Shown here: piece by piece, positions 1 through 10,424 of the stretch | Position numbering within the stretch: the first letter of the stretch is position 1 | How the letters are laid out: each line of letters starts with the position of its first letter | From: Mesorhizobium sp. WSM4306 | GTDB taxonomy: Bacteria > Pseudomonadota > Alphaproteobacteria > Rhizobiales > Rhizobiaceae | Direction of reading: 5' to 3' | Length of the DNA stretch: 36,615 bases | Assembly (NCBI RefSeq): GCF_007003975.1 | Contig: NZ_VFTC01000045.1 | Coordinates: 1-36,615, forward strand | Notes under the pieces: model-generated | Database searches by the model: none | Told to the model about the DNA's origin: nothing | Seen by the model: only the letters and a program-made list of their open reading frames with translations | Program-made: the position numbers and the translations under genes

Positions 1-296
1 AATCCTGCAATTCCAAAGCCGCTATCCGCCTCAATCAACAGGCCAGATCAATGGCTTGCGGATAGTTCACGGCCGACTCACTATTTCTATGCTGAACAGT
101 CTCGCCTGAGTATATGTTTTAGCTAGTCGCTAATTAGACGGAATTCTGCCAGTCTGCATTCCCCCCTGATCTGATGTAGAGCAGCTTCCAAGTGGGAATT
201 AGCCCCCCATCGACCGGATCGGGCGACACGAACATGCGCTGAAGGCTTGGCGGAACGGCTACTGGGACCATGATGCTACTCGAATGCAAGATAGTG
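1..296. other. Intergenic left edge, nothing recognised
   Basis: No open frame with a convincing start or composition is visible here. It lies downstream of the minus-strand cassette that ends at 297. I see no clear hairpin followed by a T-run that could serve as its terminator, and no tRNA-like or insertion-sequence end. Confidence 0.4.
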
Positions 297-1352
297 TCAG
301 AACGTCCCGGGAAGGCTGCAGGCAGGGGATGTCAGGTCAATCAGCCTATAGATATGATACCGCCCATTCGCTGAGACTTCACGATGGGCATAGGAGGTGG
401 GAATTCTTGCCTTGAGATGGACGCGGCTGTCGGAGCAGGCGAGCACGGCAGCAGCGATGGCCTGAACCTTCGGGCCGCTGACAAAAACGTTCACCACCGC
501 ACGCGAGCCGAACCCGTCGAGATACGTCTCGAAAGCATCGAGGTGGGCCATCAGCCCGAAAGCCTGGATGTCGCGAACTTCGCCATCTTCGAGCCGGTGG
601 GTTTCACGTACCTTGGCCACCTGTTGATCGAGCAAAGCATCGATATGCGCATTCTTGTCGCTTCTTGGGACGAGGAGCGAGATCCGTTCCGGACTGACGA
701 TATCGATCAATCCGTAGAATACGTCGGCATCTCCTCCGATCCCCACGAGCAGGACTTTCTCTTCGCCCATTCCTCCGCTGCCTTGAAGATGAGGGACGGT
801 GACGTATCGGTCCAAGCCGCTGGAAAAATCCTCTTTGCCGATCGCGTTCCCGTAGATACCTTCGGCGTACCCGAATTCGAGAGACTGAATCGACATTTTC
901 TTGAATGCCACCGCAATCAGCCATTGGATGTAGATTCGCGGCATCGTCGAGCACTCGACGAAAACCTTCCGCAGGCTTCCTTCGTATGAGCCACATGAAG
1001 CGGCCATCTGAGTGAGCAGGTGATCGAGGAGATTGATGTTCTTCTGATACTCGATGGAAGGCTCGAGGGTGATCACAGTCACTTCGACGCCCCATCGGGT
1101 ACCCATAGCGATGAGCTTTCGCCGGTTTTCTTCGACGGCTGGGACGTTCGCTTCCTTCAGAGCAAAGTCCAGAACCACGATCTTGCCGACCTTCAGGTCA
1201 AGATGGTTTTCGAACGCGGCGAAACGCGTTTCCCATCCAAGCGCGACGATCGCGATATCTGCCTCCATCGTTTCGCAGGTACCTGCATCTCTCGCCTTCT
1301 CGGTGACGGCCAGATGGCCGAAGACTCGATACTCGACAGTTGAAGCGGTCAT
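297..1352 (-). CDS. Unknown protein with two Rossmann-like halves, third gene of phosphoesterase-ATPase cassette
   Basis: A 351-residue soluble protein that I do not recognise as a named family. Two halves each look like alternating strands and helices. The N-terminal half has ADIAIVALGWETR near residues 31-43, then VVLDFAL, TVITLEP and a FVECSTMPR segment near residue 131. The C-terminal half restarts with KVLLVGIGGDADVF near residue 200 and continues with ISLLVPR and VNVFVSGPKVQAI. The strand followed by CSTMPR resembles the loop that binds ligand in CARF-like Rossmann domains, but this is a topological guess. The ATG at 1352 overlaps the TGA of the upstream ATPase gene (ATGA), so the two are translationally coupled. 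There are no membrane segments or signal peptide. Role is probably sensing or effector in the cassette; I cannot assign an activity. Confidence 0.85.
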   Translation of the reverse strand: MTASTVEYRVFGHLAVTEKARDAGTCETMEADIAIVALGWETRFAAFENHLDLKVGKIVVLDFALKEANVPAVEENRRKLIAMGTRWGVEVTVITLEPSIEYQKNINLLDHLLTQMAASCGSYEGSLRKVFVECSTMPRIYIQWLIAVAFKKMSIQSLEFGYAEGIYGNAIGKEDFSSGLDRYVTVPHLQGSGGMGEEKVLLVGIGGDADVFYGLIDIVSPERISLLVPRSDKNAHIDALLDQQVAKVRETHRLEDGEVRDIQAFGLMAHLDAFETYLDGFGSRAVVNVFVSGPKVQAIAAAVLACSDSRVHLKARIPTSYAHREVSANGRYHIYRLIDLTSPACSLPGTF

Positions 1353-3415
1353 TCGAGATCGCTCTCGAAAAGCGAGTGCTGGAATTCGGTCTTGAGTGCG
1401 GGCCGCGCGACGAGCTCCTTAAACACCGAGTCGGCCCAGTCTTCTGGGAGCCGATGCCTGGTAAAAAGCAGGTCGACCATCCGCGCCGCAGGGATTGTGT
1501 TGATTTCGTACGGGCCGCGATAGGAGAACCCGAAGTAAGGTGCAAATCGCCGATGCAATCTGATCATCATCTCCTTCGATGCGGGGTCGGCGCGGTCCAC
1601 CTCAAAGTTGCCGGCGGCGGAGACCTCCCGGATAAACCCATCCCTTTCCGCCCGACGCAGGACCTCGTCCAGTTTTCCGCTGGGTTGCTCCAGTCGGTTC
1701 ACCAGCGAGCGCATTTCCTTTAGATCAACCCTGAAAATGCCTCTCTCTGTCGTTCCTAGAGCATTTTCTTCGGCAAACTCTGTCTGGAGGCGAGCGGTCA
1801 GGTAACCCAACGCCCGCACCATGCGCACGCTCTCTTCTTCGTACGGATGTGAAAGCGCCTGAAGTCCATCAAGCTTCCGTTGAGAGGCGGCGTTCACAGC
1901 CTGTCTCTGCTGTTCGAGATGAATCTGTAAATCCGAGTTGATGAATTCCACCAGTTTTCGTGGATCACTGGAACTCGGAACACTGCGGCGGAAGATCTCT
2001 CCCATTATATCAAGGAAATCGCGTATACAGACGTCGCTCAATGATGTGATGATCTGGTGCCCTACGTACGGGTAGTCATGCAGACGCAGCATCTGGCACG
2101 CTTTCAGAAAAGCCCATCCCTGTTTCCGGGCGATCGACCTCTTCAGATTTGAAGCATCCGCCTTGCTCATGGGCCGGCGCTTAATTTCCGGGTTCATGAG
2201 CGCGAGCGCCAGCCCTTCGGCATAAGGGCGCGCTTTTCGATCAAGAAGGAATTGCTGCTGATCCGCCGTCCTCAAATTCACGGAGAGGAATTCACGTGCT
2301 GCATCAGCAAGTGCCACAAGCTCTTCTCTGCCCTCGGAATGACCCGATATGATAACCCGCTCGATGATGTCATTGACGGAAAGCCGCCCCAGCCGGTTTT
2401 TGAGCGAAAACGCGCTGAGCGCATCGTTGCGCTCGAGATCACTCCGCAGATGGTCAGGAAGCGCATAGTACAGCCGAAGCGACGACACGTTCTCGCACAG
2501 CGTGGCGAACTCCCTCGGATCGACTGAATCAAGATTCTCGACGTCCCGGTCAGCATTCGAGAGCGACTGGCCGGGTATGATCGTCCGGATCGTGTCGTAG
2601 AGGCCGCCGATGTAGGCGAGGACCCATTTCACGTTGCCGCGCGTCTTTCTCACCAAGGTGTTCAGGAACTGCTGTTGGAGCGGTGTCAGTGCTTCACAGT
2701 CGTCAATCAGTATCTTGAAGAAGGGCGCCCTGTCACCGGCGAAAGATGGGCCATTTAAAAGTGGAGTGATCGCGGTCGCGACCTTGTTAATGATCGCGCC
2801 AGGGTCTGTTGCTCTGAAGCCGGTCGCTCCGGCATCGGCGGCAAAGAAGAACGCGTTGAAGCATTCGTCGACGTACCGGGTTATCCCACCCCGCAGCTCA
2901 TCGATGCTGAAGAAGTCGAGACGGGCAGGTTGGGGTATGAAGTGCAGCACTTCGCGATGCAGTGCCAGGGCGACGTCCCTATCTTCGGAGGCCCGGTATT
3001 TCAAGTGGCCGTCGCGTCTGAGCTGGCCGATGCTCTCGAGCAGGCGTTCGACTATCTTCAGCTCCAGATAGTGAGAGAAGATTACGAATTGCCGCGGGAT
3101 CACGGCGGCCGTGTCGAAGCGTATCCGCTCCGGAATGAGGTTCAGAACGGCGTTGTCGATTAGGGGCGAGAATGTCTCATTGAGCTGGAAGAAGACGCCA
3201 TACCAAGCGAGCTTGCCGACTTGGTCCGAGAGACTTTTGTCTTCAAGAATATGGACTGTGGAAAGCGAGCGAAGAATGCTGGTCTTGCCGCTGCCTCTCG
3301 TCCCTGCGACGAAGACCGGCTTGGCGGCGGCAGAAATCAACGCCGACTTCTGACTGAACCACAGTATCGGGCGGCTTTCGTACTCGATCCTGTTGGGGCC
3401 GAACGGATTCTCCAT
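1349..3415 (-). CDS. ORC/CDC6-like AAA+ P-loop ATPase
   Basis: A 688-residue protein with an N-terminal P-loop GTRGSGKT at residues 38-45 and a Walker B-like ILIDDCEAL around residue 240, followed by a sensor-like strand (WVLAYIGGLYDT). The spacing and the GxRGSGKT form fit the ORC/CDC6-like or STAND-like AAA+ ATPases often found beside effector genes. The C-terminal 400 residues are largely helical and include a possible winged-helix segment (LDEVLRRAERDGFIREV near residue 610), typical of switch ATPases. It starts 2 nt after the stop of the phosphoesterase gene and overlaps the downstream unknown gene by 4 nt, so the three are almost surely one operon. Role is inferred as an NTP-driven switch or scaffold. 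The exact family would need a profile search. Confidence 0.88.
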   Translation of the reverse strand: MENPFGPNRIEYESRPILWFSQKSALISAAAKPVFVAGTRGSGKTSILRSLSTVHILEDKSLSDQVGKLAWYGVFFQLNETFSPLIDNAVLNLIPERIRFDTAAVIPRQFVIFSHYLELKIVERLLESIGQLRRDGHLKYRASEDRDVALALHREVLHFIPQPARLDFFSIDELRGGITRYVDECFNAFFFAADAGATGFRATDPGAIINKVATAITPLLNGPSFAGDRAPFFKILIDDCEALTPLQQQFLNTLVRKTRGNVKWVLAYIGGLYDTIRTIIPGQSLSNADRDVENLDSVDPREFATLCENVSSLRLYYALPDHLRSDLERNDALSAFSLKNRLGRLSVNDIIERVIISGHSEGREELVALADAAREFLSVNLRTADQQQFLLDRKARPYAEGLALALMNPEIKRRPMSKADASNLKRSIARKQGWAFLKACQMLRLHDYPYVGHQIITSLSDVCIRDFLDIMGEIFRRSVPSSSDPRKLVEFINSDLQIHLEQQRQAVNAASQRKLDGLQALSHPYEEESVRMVRALGYLTARLQTEFAEENALGTTERGIFRVDLKEMRSLVNRLEQPSGKLDEVLRRAERDGFIREVSAAGNFEVDRADPASKEMMIRLHRRFAPYFGFSYRGPYEINTIPAARMVDLLFTRHRLPEDWADSVFKELVARPALKTEFQHSLFESDLE

Positions 3416-3417
3416 CG

Positions 3418-4755
3418 CTATTCGTCCCTTACCTTAATGCGCCAAGCCGAGTTTGCCTTGGTGAGGCCGTCTATCTCGATGAAGCGCGCCGCTTGGAGCA
3501 TCAGAAGAGAGTCTTCCAGATCTAGCCCGAGCTCGGCGGAGGCAGCAATCTCAGTGATCTCGTCCCAGAAGAGTAACCCATTCCCGCGCCTGGTGGCATG
3601 GTCGCGCAGTCGGCGCAGCAGGTCAAACGTGTCGTTGTTCAGAAAGGCCTTGCCGTTGGACATGGTCGAAATAAAGCAATGTTCGCCTTCCATGACCGTC
3701 CCGTCGGCGACATTGGTGCGGTAGGGTATAAGTCGGATGCCGACGAGCTCTCCCTGATCGGTCGTGAAGAAGACGAGCTCATTGAAACCTGACTGTATCT
3801 CTGGTGCTGAGATGCAGATCAATTTGCCGTCCGGAAACCTTGGATCGTTGACGATCTCGACCGGATCAGCATGTATGTGTCCATGCAGGTAGACGATAGG
3901 CTTGTTGCCCTGCAGCAGCTGAGTTCTGACAAATCCGCTGTTGAGCATCTCCGCGTATGGCGTAATGCGCGGAGTCTTTTGTGGCAGCAGATTGTGATGG
4001 CCGATTATGATGCCGTAACGCATGTCGGGCTGCTGGAGCAATTCCTGTAGGCCTGCAAGCATCTCACGCGAGATGTATGGCGTGTCCATCTGACCGTAAT
4101 ACTCGTCGTCGGACGCCTCCTTGTCTGGATCGCTGGGAGGTGTCGCGGGCGAATGTCCCGAGATGTCCGGCGAGCCGAGATCTAGAGGCTCTGTAGAAGG
4201 ACTGAGTGCCTCGAGACGATCACGAAGGAACGCGGGAAGGTTTTGAAGCTCCCAACTGCCTATCGCTGTGTTGACGAGGATGAAGTTTGCGCCTGCGGAT
4301 CCTGTCGGAAGTCTGAAGTGCACGGGTTGGTCCACGGGAACGGTCTGCCAACCCAAGCGGGCGGCTAAACTCGCCATTTCGCTGAATTTCTCAGTCGGTC
4401 CAAGTTCGCGCGCGTCATCACGGTTCACATCGTGATTTCCCGGTACGAATATCAACGGAAGCGCCTTTGAACTGCGTCCCTGTGCGCGGCAGAGCAACGT
4501 GAAATGCTGGAATGCCGAAGCAATGAAGGTCTTGTCGCCACGGCTCGTGAAATCCCCCATGAAGGCGATCGAATCCAAGGGCTTCGAAGTCGTCAGCCGC
4601 CGAAGTTTCGTCAAGACGGCACGCAGCGAAGACGCGCGTAGCTTCTGCGTTATTTTCGGAGCGAACTTGCTATCCTTGGCATCGATGTTGCTAGAGGAAG
4701 GATGCCAGTCCGGATAGTGAATATCGCCTACTTGAAGGATTCGCACCCGCCGCAT
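3418..4755 (-). CDS. Calcineurin-like metallophosphoesterase
   Basis: A 445-residue protein with the full metallophosphoesterase motif set: GDIH at residues 10-13, MGDFTSRGD near 65-73, PGNHD near 105, GHHN near 252 and HGHIHADP near 293. These residues bind two metal ions in calcineurin-like enzymes that cleave phosphomonoesters or phosphodiesters. An acidic, low-complexity insert (roughly residues 185-220) lies between the GNHD and GHHN motifs. The C-terminal 100 residues look like a separate helical domain. No signal peptide is seen, so it is probably cytoplasmic. It is the first gene of the three-gene minus-strand cassette; the ATG at 4755 follows a G-rich ribosome-binding region. In this context it could act on nucleic acid or on a nucleotide signal; the substrate is not visible from sequence. 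Confidence 0.92.
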   Translation of the reverse strand: MRRVRILQVGDIHYPDWHPSSSNIDAKDSKFAPKITQKLRASSLRAVLTKLRRLTTSKPLDSIAFMGDFTSRGDKTFIASAFQHFTLLCRAQGRSSKALPLIFVPGNHDVNRDDARELGPTEKFSEMASLAARLGWQTVPVDQPVHFRLPTGSAGANFILVNTAIGSWELQNLPAFLRDRLEALSPSTEPLDLGSPDISGHSPATPPSDPDKEASDDEYYGQMDTPYISREMLAGLQELLQQPDMRYGIIIGHHNLLPQKTPRITPYAEMLNSGFVRTQLLQGNKPIVYLHGHIHADPVEIVNDPRFPDGKLICISAPEIQSGFNELVFFTTDQGELVGIRLIPYRTNVADGTVMEGEHCFISTMSNGKAFLNNDTFDLLRRLRDHATRRGNGLLFWDEITEIAASAELGLDLEDSLLMLQAARFIEIDGLTKANSAWRIKVRDE

Positions 4756-5246
4756 AACTCGCCCCCCTGCCGAGAGCCATAGACTAATCCGTTCGCTTTT
4801 GCCAAGCGCGAACGATCATCCGCAGTGTCCTTAACGAGGTAGCCTGCACTTTTCGAGAATTGCCACGGCGGCTATTTTTCGGCTGTGAAGCACACGAGAC
4901 CCGTGACGTGAGACCCAGTTGCTCAATGCCCAGTTGCTCAATGAGCTTTCTTACGAATAAGGGAGAATTTCCGCGGCCGGACTATCTCTGAGCGAGCGTG
5001 CATGACTGCCAACGGAAGGTCTTGCACGCACCCTTGCGATCTTGAGCAATGGTCGCCATGACTTTCTTCTTGCAGGCTTTTGAGTGGCCCAGCCTGCGAT
5101 CACCAGACCCCACCGATTCTAAAGAGCGTGGCAGATGGGATAGTCGAGGTTGCCCGTGCACAGTCACGCTCAGGGCTTGCGCCGCCCAGAGGACACGCTG
5201 AAAAGGCAGATTGGGGCGCAAGCACGCCATTCACGAGAGGTTCGAC
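4756..5246. other. Intergenic region between cassette and small gene
   Basis: A 491-bp stretch without a convincing gene. It must hold the promoter of the minus-strand phosphoesterase cassette and perhaps that of the plus-strand gene at 5247; I cannot place either with confidence. It contains a perfect 15-bp tandem duplication at 4914-4943. Short frames on the minus strand near 4982-5230 show no family resemblance. Confidence 0.4.
4914..4943. repeat. 15-bp perfect tandem duplication
   Basis: The unit CCCAGTTGCTCAATG occurs twice head to tail at 4914-4928 and 4929-4943. It lies in noncoding DNA upstream of the phosphoesterase cassette. It could be a slippage product or a paired binding site. 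Confidence 0.8.
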
Positions 5247-5510
5247 ATGAAGACCATGCAAGAAAAAGACATTCCGGCATTCGTACAAGCAGTTGTGGAC
5301 GCCGGCTGCAAAATTTGCGCGATTGGCAACTTGGGATACGTCTTTGGCGATGCTGATTTCACGCCAGCGCAACGGAGGGCCGTCGAGCCACAGCTGCGTA
5401 GGATTGCTGAAATCTACGGCGAACGCGATCATCTCATGAACGAGATAGCTGTATATCTGCGGTCGATCGGACGCCATGTCGAGGTTGAGCCGAAGACAGG
5501 TATTTCCTGA
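5247..5510 (+). CDS. Small hypothetical protein
   Basis: An 87-residue hydrophilic protein beginning MKTMQEKDIPAF. I chose the ATG at 5247 because a GAGAGG ribosome-binding sequence sits 6 nt upstream; a longer TTG-started frame exists from 5211. Near residue 18 the sequence DAGCKICAIGNLGYVFGDAD contains a CxxC pair that might bind a metal or form a disulphide. The second half is helical and charged. No membrane segment or known domain is recognised. It lies between the phosphoesterase cassette and the thiamine operon and shows no sign of being co-transcribed with either. Confidence 0.6.
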   Translation: MKTMQEKDIPAFVQAVVDAGCKICAIGNLGYVFGDADFTPAQRRAVEPQLRRIAEIYGERDHLMNEIAVYLRSIGRHVEVEPKTGIS

Positions 5511-5794
5511 TGGCCGTGATCGCGAGAAGCCGTCTTCCAACCTCTGAATCCTAAAGGAGGTGACCCCCAAGGCCGTTCGTCACCTTCGACCAGAATAACC
5601 ACATCCGTGACCGCCTGAGCTACTTGGTCGATACGCGCACATGGCCAATACAGTTTCTCCATCCTTCACGAAGCGAATGAGGCTTTGGCCATTCAGCCCC
5701 GGTCTACGGGGCGTGACTTGTCCCCGATGCATGCGCGAGCTCTCCGCCCGGCTGGCCGCCGGTCGTCGCCACCGGCCGAAGGCGCCCGAATGCG
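5511..5794. other. Leader region upstream of thiamine promoter
   Basis: Noncoding stretch between the small gene and the thiamine promoter and riboswitch. It includes an AAAGGAGGTGA sequence at 5553-5563 that is a near-perfect Shine-Dalgarno match but has no start codon at a useful distance, and a 6-bp inverted repeat GGTGAC/GTCACC at 5559-5584. I see no gene here. Confidence 0.4.
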
Positions 5795-5826
5795 CTTGAC
5801 AAGATAGCGTCAGCCCGTTCAACCTA
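5795..5826 (+). promoter_or_regulatory. Candidate sigma-70 promoter of thi operon
   Basis: CTTGACA at 5795-5801 matches the alphaproteobacterial -35 consensus CTTGAC and lies just before the TPP riboswitch. The -10 region, near 5819-5824, is a poor match. Position supports it better than the sequence does. Confidence 0.4.
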
Positions 5827-5832
5827 AGGCAT

Positions 5833-5930
5833 TCACCAGGGGAGTCCCGGCAAGGGGCTGAGATACTGCTGGCTTTCGCGGCGCAGTGACCCGTTGAACC
5901 TGATCCAGTTCATACTGGCGTAGGGACGGT
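5833..5930 (+). promoter_or_regulatory. TPP riboswitch (THI element)
   Basis: The conserved TPP-aptamer blocks are all present in order: CCAGGGGAGTCCCGGCAAGG, then GGGGCTGAGA with ACTGCTGGC, and the downstream ACCCGTTGAACCTGATCC followed by ACTGGCGTAGGGA. This RNA binds thiamine pyrophosphate and turns off the genes behind it. The aptamer ends about 118 nt before the thiC start codon. No obvious terminator hairpin with a T-run lies in between, so control is more likely through translation initiation, as is usual in Gram-negative bacteria. It should control all six thi genes. Confidence 0.97.
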
Positions 5931-6047
5931 GCAAGCGCTTTGCGGGAGTTTACGCCCGAGGTCCTGTTGCAGCAGGTCTACAGAAGCGTCTTTTCATCCT
6001 TCCGGCACAGAACTGGGTCTCCAATGCATGAGCAAAGGAGCCTCACG

Positions 6048-7879
<1,832 letters not shown>

Positions 7880-7883
<4 letters not shown>

Positions 7884-8881
7884 GGGTGCTCGTCAAAGGG
7901 GCCGGCGTTGCCGGCCTCACCGTCGCTTTCGAACTCGCCGCCCGCGGCGCGACGGTCACCGTCGCCGAGATGCGGCATGGCCTTGGTGGCAACGCGTCGT
8001 GGTTCGCCGGCGGCATGCTGGCGCCATGGTGCGAGCGCGAAAGCGCGGAGCAGCCGGTGCTGGATCTCGGACGCGATGCTGCCGACTGGTGGGATGCGGT
8101 GCTGTCGGGTCAGGTGACACGGGCCGGGACATTGGTCGTGGCCGCGCCGCGTGATGCCGGTGAGCTTGACCGGTTCGCCAGTCGCACGTCAGGGCATCGG
8201 CGCGTCGATGAAAACGAAATTGCGCTCCTGGAACCCGACCTCGCCGGCCGCTTCCGGCGTGGATTGCTCTTCCCCGACGAGGCTCACCTCGACCCACGCC
8301 CGGCGATGGCGGCACTTCATGACAAGCTTGCGACCATGGGTGTCAAATTCCACTTCGGCTGCGACGCCCGGCCTGTTTCGGGATTCGCCCGTCAGATAGA
8401 CTGCATGGGAATGGCAGCGGCCGATGACAGGCTGCGCGGTGTTCGCGGCGAAATGCTGATCCTTCGCACGCCTGATGTCTCGCTGTCGCGGCCGGTCCGT
8501 TTGCTTCATCCACGCTTTCCGCTTTATGCCGTGCCGCGCACCGATCACCGTTTCATGATCGGAGCGACGATGATTGAAAGCCAGAGCGCCGGACCGGTGA
8601 CGGCGCGTTCCATGATGGAGCTGCTGGGCGCCGCCCATGCCCTCCATCCGGCCTTTGGTGAGGCCGAGATCGTTGAAACCGGTGTGGGTGTCCGTCCGGC
8701 ATTTCCCGACAATTTGCCACGCGTCGAAACAGACGGTGAGATCATCGCGATCAACGGTCTTTATCGTCACGGTTTTCTCCTCGCCCCCGCCATGGCGCGC
8801 CAGGCTGCCGACCTGGTTTTCAGTCAAGACAGAACCAAGGAGCATGCTCATGAAACTGATGGTCAACGGCGAGGCGCGTGA
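7880..8881 (+). CDS. thiO: Glycine oxidase ThiO (FAD-dependent)
   Basis: ThiO oxidises glycine with oxygen to the imine (dehydroglycine) used in building the thiazole ring; it replaces ThiH in aerobic bacteria. The 333-residue protein starts with a dinucleotide-binding fold (VLVKGAGVAGLTVAFELA, GxGxxG) and has the family segment GNASWFAGGMLAPW near residue 38. The C-terminal part contains GVGVRPAFPDNLPRV and the closing INGLYRHGFLLAP typical of the FAD site. The ATG at 7880 overlaps the thiC stop (ATGA), and its 3' end overlaps the start of thiS by 32 nt. This dense packing supports one transcript and coupled translation. Confidence 0.95.
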
Positions 8882-9047
8882 GATTGCCGCCACCACGCTG
8901 GCCGAGTTGCTTGCCGCGCTCGACTATGAGGGCGATTGGCTCGCCACCGCCGTCAACAGCGACCTCGTGCACAAAGCCAACCGCGCGGAGTTCCAGTTGA
9001 GCGACGGCGACCGGATCGAAATCCTCTCGCCCATGCAGGGCGGCTAG
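8850..9047 (+). CDS. thiS: Sulfur carrier protein ThiS
   Basis: A 65-residue ubiquitin-like sulfur carrier ending in the required Gly-Gly (SPMQGG). After adenylation the C-terminal glycine becomes a thiocarboxylate that donates sulfur to ThiG. The ATG at 8850 lies 7 nt after AAGGAG; an ATG two codons earlier (8844) is too close to that ribosome-binding site. It overlaps the end of thiO in another frame and stops 1 nt before thiG. No thiF (the adenylating enzyme) is in the operon, so activation must come from elsewhere, for example a MoeB/ThiF-like protein. Confidence 0.95.
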   Translation: MKLMVNGEAREIAATTLAELLAALDYEGDWLATAVNSDLVHKANRAEFQLSDGDRIEILSPMQGG

Positions 9048-9048
9048 C

Positions 9049-9822
9049 ATGTTGGAGCTTTATGGAACCGAGCTTTCGTCGCGCCTGCTTCTCGGCACGG
9101 CTCAGTATCCTTCGCCGGCCATCCTTGCCGATGCAGTCAAGGCATCGGGCACGTCGGTGGTGACCGTCTCGTTGCGGCGTGAGATGGCGGGCGGTAGGGC
9201 CGGCGAACAATTCTGGTCGTTGATCCGCTCGCTGGGCGCCAGAACCCTGCCCAATACCGCCGGCTGCCTCTCCGTCAAGGAAGCCGTCACCACCGCGAAA
9301 ATGGCGCGCGAGGTCTTCGGCACCAACTGGATCAAGCTCGAAGTGATCGGCAATCACGACACGCTACAGCCGGATGTGTTCGGTCTGGTTGAAGCCGCCC
9401 GCATCCTGTGCGAGGACGGCTTTGCGGTATTCCCCTATACCACCGACGATCTCGTTGTCGCCGAGCGGCTGCTGGAAGCGGGCTGCAAGGTCCTGATGCC
9501 GTGGTGCGCACCGATCGGTTCCGCCTTGGGACCGGTCAACATGACGGCGCTGCGCTCGATGCGCGGATATTTCCCTGGCGTCCCGCTGATTGTGGATGCG
9601 GGGCTCGGACGGCCGTCGCACGCGGCCACCGTCATGGAACTCGGCTTTGACGCCGTGCTCCTGAACACAGCGGTCGCCAAGGCGGCAGATCCGGTCGGCA
9701 TGGCGCGTGCTTTCGGTAAGGCGGTCGACGCCGGTCGTGAGGCGTTCAGTTCGGGAATGCTCGAACCGCGCGACGTCGCCGTGCCATCGACACCGATGGT
9801 CGGCAGGGCCGTTTTTTCATGA
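9049..9822 (+). CDS. thiG: Thiazole synthase ThiG
   Basis: ThiG joins deoxyxylulose phosphate, dehydroglycine and ThiS-borne sulfur into the thiazole phosphate. The 257-residue TIM-barrel protein has the usual length. WIKLEVIGN contains Lys96, the residue expected to form the Schiff base with deoxyxylulose phosphate. Other conserved family blocks include LPNTAGC, MPWCAPIGSALG, IVDAGLGRPSHA and FDAVLLNTAVAKA. The ATG lies 1 nt after the thiS stop and its TGA overlaps the thiE ATG. Confidence 0.97.
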   Translation: MLELYGTELSSRLLLGTAQYPSPAILADAVKASGTSVVTVSLRREMAGGRAGEQFWSLIRSLGARTLPNTAGCLSVKEAVTTAKMAREVFGTNWIKLEVIGNHDTLQPDVFGLVEAARILCEDGFAVFPYTTDDLVVAERLLEAGCKVLMPWCAPIGSALGPVNMTALRSMRGYFPGVPLIVDAGLGRPSHAATVMELGFDAVLLNTAVAKAADPVGMARAFGKAVDAGREAFSSGMLEPRDVAVPSTPMVGRAVFS

Positions 9823-10424
9823 AGCTCGATCCCTTCTACCTGATCGTCGACAGCGCCGCCTGGATCGAAAGGTTGGCGCCGCTCGGCGTCAAGCTGATTC
9901 AGCTTCGCATCAAAACCATGGATGAAACCGGGCTGCGCGCGGAGATCCGCAAGTCGAAGGCCTGGTGTGTCCAACACAAAAGCCAGCTCATCATCAATGA
10001 TTATTGGCGCCTGGCAATCGAGGAAGGCTGCGATTTCGTGCATCTGGGCCAGGAGGATTTGCAAACGGCCGACCTCTCGAGGATACGGGCAGCGGGCGTC
10101 AGGCTCGGATTGAGCACGCATGATCATGTCGAGCTGGAAACGGCCATGTTTGCCGAGCCCGACTATGTCGCGCTCGGTCCGATCTATCCCACCACTTTGA
10201 AGAAAATGAAGTGGGCACCGCAAGGGCTAGAGCGGATCAGCGAGTGGAAGCGGCGGGTGGCGCCGATCCCATTGGTCGCCATCGGCGGCCTCAACCCCGA
10301 CCGCCTCGACGGCGTCTTTGAGGCCGGCGCCAACAGCGCCGCAGTGGTCACGGACATCACGTTGAGCTTCGACCCCGAAGCGCGCACGCGAGAATGGATC
10401 GAAAAGACGGACCGATGGCGATGA
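9819..10424 (+). CDS. thiE: Thiamine-phosphate synthase ThiE
   Basis: ThiE couples HMP-pyrophosphate with thiazole phosphate to give thiamine phosphate. The 201-residue protein shows the family blocks QLRIK near residue 29, LIINDYWRLA near 63, GCDFVHLGQEDL, GLSTHDHVELE and YVALGPIYPTTLK, and ends with LVAIGGL and a phosphate-binding glycine region. It is slightly short and somewhat divergent at the N-terminus, as is common in rhizobial ThiE. Its ATG overlaps the thiG stop (ATGA) and its own stop overlaps the thiD start. Confidence 0.95.
   Translation: MKLDPFYLIVDSAAWIERLAPLGVKLIQLRIKTMDETGLRAEIRKSKAWCVQHKSQLIINDYWRLAIEEGCDFVHLGQEDLQTADLSRIRAAGVRLGLSTHDHVELETAMFAEPDYVALGPIYPTTLKKMKWAPQGLERISEWKRRVAPIPLVAIGGLNPDRLDGVFEAGANSAAVVTDITLSFDPEARTREWIEKTDRWR

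Noticed and set aside
384..989. Plus-strand frame of 201 codons opposite the Rossmann-like gene
   Set aside because: The minus-strand gene is coupled by ATGA overlap to the ATPase gene; this frame shows no ribosome-binding site or family resemblance.
5553..5563. AAAGGAGGTGA, a perfect Shine-Dalgarno sequence
   Set aside because: No start codon lies at a suitable distance and the frames behind it close quickly, so no gene is called.
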